A stretch of 40,781 nt of DNA from Akkermansia muciniphila (GTDB taxonomy: Bacteria > Verrucomicrobiota > Verrucomicrobiia > Verrucomicrobiales > V1-33), in assembly GCA_945900785.1 (NCBI GenBank), contig CAMDJM010000043.1:1-40781 (forward strand), read 5' to 3'. The notes beneath the pieces are model-generated. The model searched no databases and was not told where the DNA came from. It saw only the letters and a program-made list of their open reading frames with translations. Every line of letters begins with the position of its first letter. The stretch's first letter is position 1. The position numbers and the translations under genes are program-made. Of the stretch, positions 20,307 through 28,521 are shown piece after piece.

Positions 20307-21392
20307 ATGCCCTTGGACGAACTCCGTAAAAAAATCGATTCTCTCGACAGCGAACTTCTGCGCCTGCTCAATGAAAGAGCGGACGTGGTGCACGGTATCG
20401 GCGAGGCCAAAAAATCCGCCGGCCTGATGATTTATGCCCCGGAGCGTGAAGAAGCTCTCCTGCAGGTCCTGGCGAAAAAGAATGCGGCATTGGGTGGCCG
20501 CCTGCCGGAGAAATCAGTCAGGGCCATTTACCGCGAAATCATGTCCGCCGCGCTCGCTCTGGAGGATGATTTGAAGATTGCCTACCTTGGGCCGGAGGGC
20601 ACCTGGACCCACCAGGCTGCGTTGAATAAATTTGGCCGCAGCGTCGAATACGTCGCCCAACCCAGTTTTGAGGATGTTTTCGATGAAGTCGCCCGCCGCC
20701 GCGCTCATTACGGGGTGGTGCCTATCGAAAACAGCACGGAGGGAGCGGTGAATCACACGCTCGATCTTTTTGCCGACAGTCCTCTCAAAATCTGTGCCCA
20801 GATTCTCCTGCGCATTGAAAACTCGCTCATGGCCAACATTCCCAGGGAGGAGATCAAGGTGCTCTACAGCCATCCCCAGGTCTTCGGCCAATGCCGGAAC
20901 TGGCTGCATCAAAACATGCCTCATGCCGACCGGGTGGAAGTGAGCAGCACCACCAAGGCCGCTGAAATTGCCGCGCGCACCCCTAACGCCGGAGCCCTTG
21001 GAGGAGCCCTTGGGGCCCAGTTGCACGGCCTCACCGTGCTCGATCCATCCATCCAGGACAGCGCCACCAATACCACTCGCTTCCTCGTTCTCAGCGAAAC
21101 CACCTGCCCCCCTACCGGGAATGACCGCACCTCCCTGATGTTCAGCCTGCGCAATGAACCCGGCGCGCTGTTCAAGGCCCTGACCCCCTTCAACGAGTTT
21201 CACATCAACATGTCGAAGATCGAAAGCCGCCCCTCGAAACGGCGCGACTGGGAATACTTTTTCTTCGTGGATATCCTCGGTCATTGTGAAGAGGCCGGCC
21301 TTGTCCGTGCCATGGCGGAGTTGGAGCGCCAGTGCAGCTTTGTCAAAGTGCTGGGCAGCTATCCCAACACTGACGCCACGGCAAAACCCTGA
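20307..21392 (+). CDS. pheA: Bifunctional chorismate mutase / prephenate dehydratase
   Basis: This P-protein makes phenylpyruvate from chorismate in phenylalanine synthesis. Residues ~1-85 form an AroQ-type chorismate mutase (LRKKIDSLDSELLRLLNERADVV). Residues ~90-270 form the prephenate dehydratase domain, with AYLGPEGTWTHQAA, YGVVPIENSTEG and the catalytic TTRF motif (NTTRFLVL). A C-terminal ACT domain (residues ~275-355, with the ESRP motif in KIESRPSKRRDWEYFFFVD) normally binds phenylalanine for feedback inhibition. The length, 361 residues, is normal. The start ATG at 20307 has no strong ribosome binding site. No attenuator was recognised upstream. Confidence 0.96.
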   Translation: MPLDELRKKIDSLDSELLRLLNERADVVHGIGEAKKSAGLMIYAPEREEALLQVLAKKNAALGGRLPEKSVRAIYREIMSAALALEDDLKIAYLGPEGTWTHQAALNKFGRSVEYVAQPSFEDVFDEVARRRAHYGVVPIENSTEGAVNHTLDLFADSPLKICAQILLRIENSLMANIPREEIKVLYSHPQVFGQCRNWLHQNMPHADRVEVSSTTKAAEIAARTPNAGALGGALGAQLHGLTVLDPSIQDSATNTTRFLVLSETTCPPTGNDRTSLMFSLRNEPGALFKALTPFNEFHINMSKIESRPSKRRDWEYFFFVDILGHCEEAGLVRAMAELERQCSFVKVLGSYPNTDATAKP

Positions 21393-21435
21393 CGGGACCA
21401 CAACGTGGGGGATCAGCTTCACGCCCGCATCACTT

Positions 21436-21455
21436 CTGCCAGGACGCCCTGGCAG
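21436..21455. terminator. Perfect 8-bp hairpin downstream of pheA
   Basis: CTGCCAGG-ACGC-CCTGGCAG is a perfect inverted repeat 44 bp after the pheA stop. There is no T-run after it, so it may be a Rho-assisted stop or an mRNA 3'-end stabiliser. Confidence 0.35.
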
Positions 21456-21565
21456 CCAATCTTCACGCCGGGCTGAATCCCTCCGCGCCACCGTTAAAAT
21501 CCGGTGGGGAAATACTGTGATGGATAGGGGAAAACCGGAAACAGGCTTCCGCAGCGCATTCAGCC

Positions 21566-21594
21566 GTGACAAAGCGTCGTAAAAATACTAGAAT
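21566..21594 (+). promoter_or_regulatory. Possible sigma-70-type promoter of the giant protease
   Basis: GTGACA (5/6 to TTGACA) is followed after 17 bp by TAGAAT (5/6 to TATAAT). This would start a transcript with a leader of about 60 nt before the ATG at 21664. No Shine-Dalgarno sequence is seen in the pyrimidine-rich stretch before the ATG. Confidence 0.5.
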
Positions 21595-21663
21595 GCGAGT
21601 CCGCAAATCGACTTTTCCTCCCTATGGGAAAGGTGCCGCTGCTTTTCCTCCCCCCCTTCCTCC

Positions 21664-24600
21664 ATGAAACAGCGTCAGACGCCTCTCCTTATTCTTGGTG
21701 CTGTGCTCCTCGGTGCCTTCGCCCTTTCCCAGCACCAGCAGGAAACCCCTCTGCCATCCGCCACGGCCACGGCCGCGGCCGCGGCCAGTGCACCTGGCCG
21801 CGCCAGTGACCTGCCTGATCAGCCTGCGGTTCATTCCCTCCCGGATGCCAAAACCGCTGCCTCCACCGCCGCCTGGCCAGCCGCTCCCGTGGCGGGCCGG
21901 CAGCCTGACATGTTCAAAATCGTGGCCTTCAATCATTGGCTGGAAAGTTATACCGCCGCCAGTCCGGAAGCCCGTGCGGCGCTCACCGGTGAAGGCCGCA
22001 CCCTCGCCGCCGCCCGCCGCCCTGAGTTCAAAAAACTCATCACCACCAATCCCCAGCGTGCCCTCGCTATGACGGTGTCCCGGGTCATCCGTCAGGATCT
22101 TCCGGAGGCCATCACCGCCGAACTGGAAAAACCCGTCACTGCACGGGGCAATTTCAATGCTTACTTTGGCCGCCCCATCGACCCCGCCGCGGTGCCGGCT
22201 GATCAGGAACTGGTGCTGCGTTATTTCGAAACCCCCGCTGGCGAAAGCTATTACGCCCGTGTTTTTGGCTCCCTGCTGGAGCAGACCTCGCGAAAGGACG
22301 TCGCCCTGCAGGGGGTCGCCCTCGACCGCGAACTCGCCGTCGCAGCAAGCCCCGTCCGGCCTCTGGAAAAAGGGGAGCGCATCCCCGCTGGCACGGTCGT
22401 CGACGAAACCTGTCCGGTTTCCAAAATCACAACACCCGCCGCCACCGAAGAAACGGTTACAGTCGCCGATGAAACACCCTATGTCGAACTCGCCGGCCGC
22501 CTGATTCTGCTCTGCAATGGCACCCACGTCAGGATTTTTGAGGAATCCCAGCGCATGGCCAACGGCGGCCCTGGGGTCGCCGGTTACTTCAAGGACAACT
22601 ATCCTGGCACCTCCTCGGAAGCCATCGGCAACTTCCGCTGCCTCTACATCCGTGTCACCTATCCGGATCAGATGCGCGCTCCCAACACTGAAGCTTCCGC
22701 CCAGGGCGACATGCGGAATGTCTCCCGCTACTACCTGGAAAGTTCCTTCGGGCGCATGACTACGACTTCCGCTGTCACTCCGCTCATTGTCATGCCCCAC
22801 ACCCGGGCCTGGTATATCGCCAAGGATTCCGAGGTCGACGGCCTGGGCCTCGTCCACAGCGACGCCCGCTCCGAAGCCCGGAAGCTGGGCTATGATTCCA
22901 ACCAATACAACTGCACCATCGTCCGCGTCAATGAAGGCCCCCGCCTCAGCGGCATTTCCTGGGGCGGTGGCGACAGTGTCTGGGTCTCCTGGGACGGCAT
23001 GGACGTGCTCAATCACGAATGTGGCCACTCCCTCGGCCGCAATCACGCCAACTTCTGGCAAACATCGGATGGATCTGCCATCGGTGTCGGTGCCAACGAG
23101 GAATACGGCAACAACGTTGACGTCATGGGCGGCGGTTTCGGCTTTGGTGCCCACTATAACACCTACAGCAAACGCGTCCTGGGCTGGCTCCCGGATAACA
23201 ATCTGCACCGGCCCGGCAACACACCCGCTTCCAACGGCATCTACCGCATTTACGCCTACGACCAGCCGGTGCTGGAAGAGGTAAAACGTTATTCCCTCCG
23301 CGTGGACAAGGATCCGGAGCGCCGCTTCTACCTGGAATATCACCCTGCCGCCGGGGGGCTCTGGACGGATTCCCTGCTCATGATCATGAGCGGTCTCGGC
23401 AGCAATGCCGGCCATCTCGTGGACACCACCCCGGGCAGCAGTGGCGGCAAAGGCGACGGAGGCATCGTGGTTGGCCGCACCTTCAGCGACTACGAGTCCG
23501 ACCTGCACTTCACCGTCCTCTCCAGGCAAAACACCACCCCGCCCTCGCTCGATCTGGCCATGATGCGGGGCCCCTTCCCGGGCAATGTGGCCCCTGCCAT
23601 CAACAGCCTCACCGCCAGCGCGACCACCGCTGCCGTCAATGCCAGCCTCACCTTCACCGCCGATGCCAGCGATGCCAATGGCGACACTCTGGCTTATCAA
23701 TGGGACTTCAGTGATGGAGCCATCACCACCAACACCCCGGTCCTCACCCGCACCTTCACTGCCGCTGCCCAGCAAACCGTCGGACTCACCGTCTCTGACA
23801 TGAAGGGCGGCATCGCCCGCCGTCATGAAATCATCACCATCGGCAGCCCCGGGCGTGCCACCATCCGGGGCCGCATCACCCAGGATGGCCAGCCTCTCAT
23901 GGGCGTCCGCCTTACCAGCGATACCGGCAAATACTGCTACACGGACACCAATGGCGACTATGCCATGGCCGGCCTGACCACCGGTTCCCGCACTCTCACC
24001 GCCACTCTCACCGGTTACACCTTTACCCCTGGTTTCACCAATCCCGTGAGCCTGGCGCTCAGTGGTGCCACGGGCCAAAACTGGACGGCCACCAGCGTCC
24101 CCCAACTCACCATCACCGCCACGGACACCGCCGAAGGGGGAGCGGCCGGCAGCTTCGTCCTCGCCCGCAGCGGCTCCGCCGCCGCTGCCCTGACCGTCAG
24201 GGCCGCCCCCTTTACCGGCACTGCGGTCAAAACCAGCGACTACACGTTCTTCCCGGCCCAGACCGCGACCGGAACACTCGACAGCTTCACCATTCCCGCC
24301 GGTCAGGCTTCCCTGACTATCACTATCACCCCGGTTAACGACACCGCCCAGGAAGGTCCCGAGACCATTCAACTGCAGGCCGCTGCCGGAGCCTATCAGG
24401 TCAGAAATTCCGGGGTCGCCATCCTCACCATCGCTGATAACGACACCACCCGGCCGGTCGTCAAAGTCGAAAGCACCGACCCCAATGCCACGGAAACGCC
24501 GGGCGATGCCGCCACCTTCAGAATCAGCCGCACCGGCGATCCCGCTGCCGCGCTGAACCTCACCGCTGCCTGGAGCGGCACCGCCTCCCGGGGCAACGAC

Positions 24601-27600
24601 TATCCGAATCTTGCCACCACGATCACCATCCCCGCCGGTCAGGCTACCACGTCCATCAGCCTCGTTCCGGCGGATGACACCGTGATCGAAATCCCCGAGG
24701 ACGCCATCCTCACACTCGGCAGCAACGCCGCTTACATTATCAATCCCAGCGCCAATACCGCCACAATCACCATTGCCGACAATGACCTCGCCACCGTGAC
24801 GGTGAGTGTGCTGGACGACACCCTGAATGAAGCCAGCCGTGGCACCGGCACCGTGCTCCTGACCCGCACCGGCAACCTCACCCAGCCTCTCAAAGTTTAC
24901 TACGGCCTCAGCGGTCGTGCCATCCATGGCACGGATTACATTGCCCTGCCTGGCGAGGCGACCTTTGCCGCCGGCATGGAGTCCGTCCCCGTCGTTGTCA
25001 CGCCTTACGATGACGACCTCGGCGAAGGCGATGAATCCATCACCTTCAACCTCACGGCCTTTAACAGCACCTACGCACTATCCTCCAACTACACCGCTGC
25101 ACTCACGATCAAGGACAATGCGGATCCTCCCTTGGTCACCGTCACCGCCAACTCCGCCGCAGAGCCCTCCACCAATGGCACCTTTACTTTCACCGCCACC
25201 ACCACCGTCACCACTCCATTCACGGTGAACTATACCCTCAGCGGCACGGCCTCCGCCGGCACCGATTTCACGGCCCGATCCGGCAGTATCACGATCAGTC
25301 CCACGGCGGGAGCAACTTCGCATTCCGCCACTGTCAGTATCCCGGTTCTCAATGATGCCATCCCTGAAAATACCGAGACCATCGTTCTGACAACCACCCC
25401 CGCTGCCGGATATGCCCTCTACAATGACACCTCCGCCACGATGCGTCTGAGGGACGATGATTCCGAAGCGATCGCCGTTTCCAACCACAGTTCCACCCTT
25501 GCAGAACCAGCCTCCGCCAGCTCCTTCTACCTGTCCCGGGCCGGCACGGCCGGGTCCCTGGCCGTCAGCTACACCCTCAGCGGCACCGCCACCAATGGCA
25601 CGGACTACACCCTGCTCAGCGGCACCGCCACCATCCCTGATACTGCCACCGGGGTTGATATCCGCATAGCTCCTATCAATGACGCCATCGCCGAGGGAAC
25701 GGAAAGCGTCATCCTGACGGTCATCCCGGGCCCGGGCTACGGGACCGAAGTCCCCTCCGCGGTGCTTTACCTCGGCGATGACGATGCCGGCGCCATGACT
25801 TCCATGGGCTTCCTCAGCGCCACCGGCACCACCAGCGAAGCGCCAGACCCCACCAACGGCGGATTCCGCAGCATTGAAGTCACGCTCAGCGCTGCCGCCA
25901 CCGTTCCCGTCACCGCAGAATACACCATGGGTGGAGGCACCGCAGCCGGAGATGCGGTGGATTGGAATTTTGCAGACTCCACCGGCCATCCCATCCCGGG
26001 TGGAATCCTGACATTTCCACCCGGCAGCCTGTCCCAGACCATCCGCATCAAGGTCCGCGATGACGGCCTTCCCGAAGGCCCGGAAACGGCCATCCTGGAA
26101 CTGCGCCACGTCAACGGCGGGCGCCTCTCCGCCAGCCGGAACAAACACACCCTGACCATCACTGAAAACACAGCGGCCAATCCCGTGCCGCGCGTCAGCC
26201 TGCTGACCACTGCTACCACCCGTTCCGAGGCAGATGGCACCGATCCGCTCCTCATCGTTATCCTTGATGCCCCCGCCGCTAATTCTGTTAGTGTCAGCTA
26301 CGCTGTCACTGGCACCGCCACTTCCGGCGCAGACTATACCCTGCCAAATGCCACCCTCACCTTTGCGGCGGGGGAAACTGCCAAAAAGCTGCCCCTCCTT
26401 ATCCTGCCTGACGTTTCCACCGAACCCAGGGAAACCATCATTGTCACCCTCAGTTCCCCAGTGGGCAGCCTTCCCGGTCCGGTCACCACCCACACCATCA
26501 CCCTCACCGACAGCAATTCTCCCGTGCTCGCCGTTGCGGCCTCCGCCCCGGAAATCAGCGAGGACAGCGGTTCAGGCATCTTTACCCTGTCGCGGGCCGG
26601 GGGTTCCAACGCCCTGCCCATCACCGCCTTTTTCAACCTCTCCGGCACCGCCGTCAGTGGCATTGACTACTCAGACCCCGGCACGCTCAGCCTCACCATT
26701 CCTGCCAACGAAAACAGCGTTTCCCTGCTGATCCAACCCATCAGTGATTCCACCCTGGAGCCTGACAAAACAGTAATCCTCACCCTTTCCCCGGATCCCA
26801 ACTACGAGATCAGCAGCACCAGCCGCGAAGCTACCCTGACCCTCCTTGATGACGACCATCCGCCCGTCCTGACACTGCTCTCCCCGGCCAGCCCATCCAT
26901 TGCCATCCCCAATGGCGTCGGCCTCTACACCGAAGTCAGCGCCACCCGTGCCGTGCCCAGCGGCTTGATCCAGATGCCCGTCACCTGGACCCAGGTCAGC
27001 GGTCCTGGCAGCGCGCTTTTTGAAAGCCCCACCCTGCGCAGCACCGGTGTGACTTTCTCCGGTCCTGGCACCTATGTTCTCCGGGCCAGCGCCACCCATG
27101 GCACTGCCGTCAAAGCTGACCTTACCGTCGCCGTCGGGGCCACCACCGCTCCGCCGGTCGAGTTTACCCCGGCCCTCACCCGCTTTGGCGATATGCCTGC
27201 CACTACCGGCTACACCCCTGGCGGTCCGGGCGTTTACAACCTCACCACGGGAGGTGCCAGCATCCCCAGCAATGGCACGGCGGATCAATTTCTCTTCCTC
27301 CACCAGCCCATCTCCGGCAACTGCGTGTTTACCGCCAGAATTGTCAGCGCCGGCACCGGTGGTCCTACCGTTTCCGACAACCGCTCTGGCGTCATGATGC
27401 GCGAAAGCCTTACGGACGGCGGCAGCATGCACGCCTTCATGGCCCTTACCAAAGCTCCCGCCACCCGTTTCATCACCCGCACCGCCACTTCCGCCACCTC
27501 CAGCGCGGTCAATGGCACCGGCACCTTTCCCCGCTGGGTCCGTCTCGTCCGCACCGGCGACACTTTCCGTGGTGATACCGCGCCTGACGTCAGCGGCAAT

Positions 27601-28407
27601 CCCGGCACCTGGACCACCACCGGAACCACCACTATCCCCATGGGTGACACCGTCTACGCTGGCCTCGCCTCGGCCAATGGCAGTGCCACCCTCACCACCG
27701 CCGTCGTCATCGATAATATCAAAATCCTCAACTACACCGGTGTCTCCAACGCCGGTCCGAACGTCAATGCCGGCTCCGACCGCACTGGCTCCGGACCCTT
27801 CATCCTGGATGCCACCCTCACTGATGACGGCCTGCCGGCCCCCACCCGCCTCATCACCGCCTGGACCACCGTCAACGGCCCGGGCAGCGCCATCTTTGCC
27901 AACCCTGGCGCTGTCGATACCGCCCTCACTCTCCCGGCCTCCGGCCTCTATACCCTGCGGCTTTCTGCCCACGACAGTCAGATCACCACCTACGACGACA
28001 CCACGGTCGATTTCACTGGCCTGCCTATCGAAACCTGGCGCAATGCCCAATTCGGCACCAGTTCCAACGATCCCCTCCTCTCCGGCGATCTCGCCGATCC
28101 TGACCACGACGGCCTCTGCAACCTGGTCGAATACGCCCTCAACAGCGATCCCTGGACCTCCATTCCCGGGCACCAGCCCACCCCCCGCACCGAAGGCAAC
28201 GCCCTTACTCTAACTTATCGCCTCAACTCCGCTGCCACGGACATCACGGTGATCCTCCAGACCTCCCCGGACTTGGACAACTGGGTTCCCGCCACCGCCA
28301 CCCTCACCACTTTCTCCGACGACGGCATCACCCGCGTCATCCAAGCCACCCAACCTATTCTCCCAACCACCGGGCATCTCTACCTCCGCCTCCACGTCAC
28401 CCATTGA
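21664..28407 (+). CDS. Giant secreted metzincin-type metalloprotease with PKD and eight Calx-beta repeats
   Basis: A 2247-residue protein with a signal peptide (MKQRQTPLLILGAVLLGAFALS). Residues ~330-600 are a zinc metalloprotease with the metzincin motif HECGHSLGRNH (H451, E452, H455, H461) and a Met-turn DVMG (M488), like gametolysin-type (M11) peptidases. After it come a PKD domain (~642-720, YQWDFSDG), a carboxypeptidase-regulatory-like domain (~729-795), eight Calx-beta repeats (~813-1735; each with a xxGTDYT-like step and an AEGTE/DNDxx end), a REJ/PKD-like segment, a lectin-like beta-sandwich (~1840-2020), a second REJ-like segment and a C-terminal domain (FGTSSNDPLLSGDLADPDHDGLCNLVEYALNSDP) typical of verrucomicrobial secreted proteins. 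The Calx-beta repeats would bind calcium and stiffen a stalk. It is probably extracellular and may degrade protein or glycoprotein; the substrate is unknown. Internal repeats make long antisense frames. Confidence 0.9.
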   Translation: MKQRQTPLLILGAVLLGAFALSQHQQETPLPSATATAAAAASAPGRASDLPDQPAVHSLPDAKTAASTAAWPAAPVAGRQPDMFKIVAFNHWLESYTAASPEARAALTGEGRTLAAARRPEFKKLITTNPQRALAMTVSRVIRQDLPEAITAELEKPVTARGNFNAYFGRPIDPAAVPADQELVLRYFETPAGESYYARVFGSLLEQTSRKDVALQGVALDRELAVAASPVRPLEKGERIPAGTVVDETCPVSKITTPAATEETVTVADETPYVELAGRLILLCNGTHVRIFEESQRMANGGPGVAGYFKDNYPGTSSEAIGNFRCLYIRVTYPDQMRAPNTEASAQGDMRNVSRYYLESSFGRMTTTSAVTPLIVMPHTRAWYIAKDSEVDGLGLVHSDARSEARKLGYDSNQYNCTIVRVNEGPRLSGISWGGGDSVWVSWDGMDVLNHECGHSLGRNHANFWQTSDGSAIGVGANEEYGNNVDVMGGGFGFGAHYNTYSKRVLGWLPDNNLHRPGNTPASNGIYRIYAYDQPVLEEVKRYSLRVDKDPERRFYLEYHPAAGGLWTDSLLMIMSGLGSNAGHLVDTTPGSSGGKGDGGIVVGRTFSDYESDLHFTVLSRQNTTPPSLDLAMMRGPFPGNVAPAINSLTASATTAAVNASLTFTADASDANGDTLAYQWDFSDGAITTNTPVLTRTFTAAAQQTVGLTVSDMKGGIARRHEIITIGSPGRATIRGRITQDGQPLMGVRLTSDTGKYCYTDTNGDYAMAGLTTGSRTLTATLTGYTFTPGFTNPVSLALSGATGQNWTATSVPQLTITATDTAEGGAAGSFVLARSGSAAAALTVRAAPFTGTAVKTSDYTFFPAQTATGTLDSFTIPAGQASLTITITPVNDTAQEGPETIQLQAAAGAYQVRNSGVAILTIADNDTTRPVVKVESTDPNATETPGDAATFRISRTGDPAAALNLTAAWSGTASRGNDYPNLATTITIPAGQATTSISLVPADDTVIEIPEDAILTLGSNAAYIINPSANTATITIADNDLATVTVSVLDDTLNEASRGTGTVLLTRTGNLTQPLKVYYGLSGRAIHGTDYIALPGEATFAAGMESVPVVVTPYDDDLGEGDESITFNLTAFNSTYALSSNYTAALTIKDNADPPLVTVTANSAAEPSTNGTFTFTATTTVTTPFTVNYTLSGTASAGTDFTARSGSITISPTAGATSHSATVSIPVLNDAIPENTETIVLTTTPAAGYALYNDTSATMRLRDDDSEAIAVSNHSSTLAEPASASSFYLSRAGTAGSLAVSYTLSGTATNGTDYTLLSGTATIPDTATGVDIRIAPINDAIAEGTESVILTVIPGPGYGTEVPSAVLYLGDDDAGAMTSMGFLSATGTTSEAPDPTNGGFRSIEVTLSAAATVPVTAEYTMGGGTAAGDAVDWNFADSTGHPIPGGILTFPPGSLSQTIRIKVRDDGLPEGPETAILELRHVNGGRLSASRNKHTLTITENTAANPVPRVSLLTTATTRSEADGTDPLLIVILDAPAANSVSVSYAVTGTATSGADYTLPNATLTFAAGETAKKLPLLILPDVSTEPRETIIVTLSSPVGSLPGPVTTHTITLTDSNSPVLAVAASAPEISEDSGSGIFTLSRAGGSNALPITAFFNLSGTAVSGIDYSDPGTLSLTIPANENSVSLLIQPISDSTLEPDKTVILTLSPDPNYEISSTSREATLTLLDDDHPPVLTLLSPASPSIAIPNGVGLYTEVSATRAVPSGLIQMPVTWTQVSGPGSALFESPTLRSTGVTFSGPGTYVLRASATHGTAVKADLTVAVGATTAPPVEFTPALTRFGDMPATTGYTPGGPGVYNLTTGGASIPSNGTADQFLFLHQPISGNCVFTARIVSAGTGGPTVSDNRSGVMMRESLTDGGSMHAFMALTKAPATRFITRTATSATSSAVNGTGTFPRWVRLVRTGDTFRGDTAPDVSGNPGTWTTTGTTTIPMGDTVYAGLASANGSATLTTAVVIDNIKILNYTGVSNAGPNVNAGSDRTGSGPFILDATLTDDGLPAPTRLITAWTTVNGPGSAIFANPGAVDTALTLPASGLYTLRLSAHDSQITTYDDTTVDFTGLPIETWRNAQFGTSSNDPLLSGDLADPDHDGLCNLVEYALNSDPWTSIPGHQPTPRTEGNALTLTYRLNSAATDITVILQTSPDLDNWVPATATLTTFSDDGITRVIQATQPILPTTGHLYLRLHVTH

Positions 28408-28422
28408 CCCGTTGCCGTGATC

Positions 28423-28517
28423 AAGGGAGCACGGGGCTCCAGCCCGTGAGGATGTTTTTGAAGCTGCGCGGGGAAACTGGCTTGGCAAACACACGGGCCG
28501 GAGCCACGTGCTCCCTT
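28423..28517. repeat. 95-bp inverted-repeat element between convergent genes
   Basis: Two 26-bp arms in opposite orientation match at 24 of 26 positions (AAGGGAGCACGGGGCTCCAG and on to CCCGTG at the left; the reverse complement of 28492-28517 at the right). Each arm is itself an imperfect hairpin. The 43-bp centre shows nothing else. It sits between the protease and metH stops, so it may act as a terminator for both. The doublet architecture is REPIN-like. No target duplication was seen. Confidence 0.65.
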
Positions 28518-28521
28518 TTGG

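Noticed and set aside
21622-24927. A 1101-codon open frame on the minus strand
   Set aside because: It lies exactly opposite the Calx-beta/protease gene and is Gly/Asp/Ala-rich, as expected from the reverse complement of a GC-rich repetitive gene.
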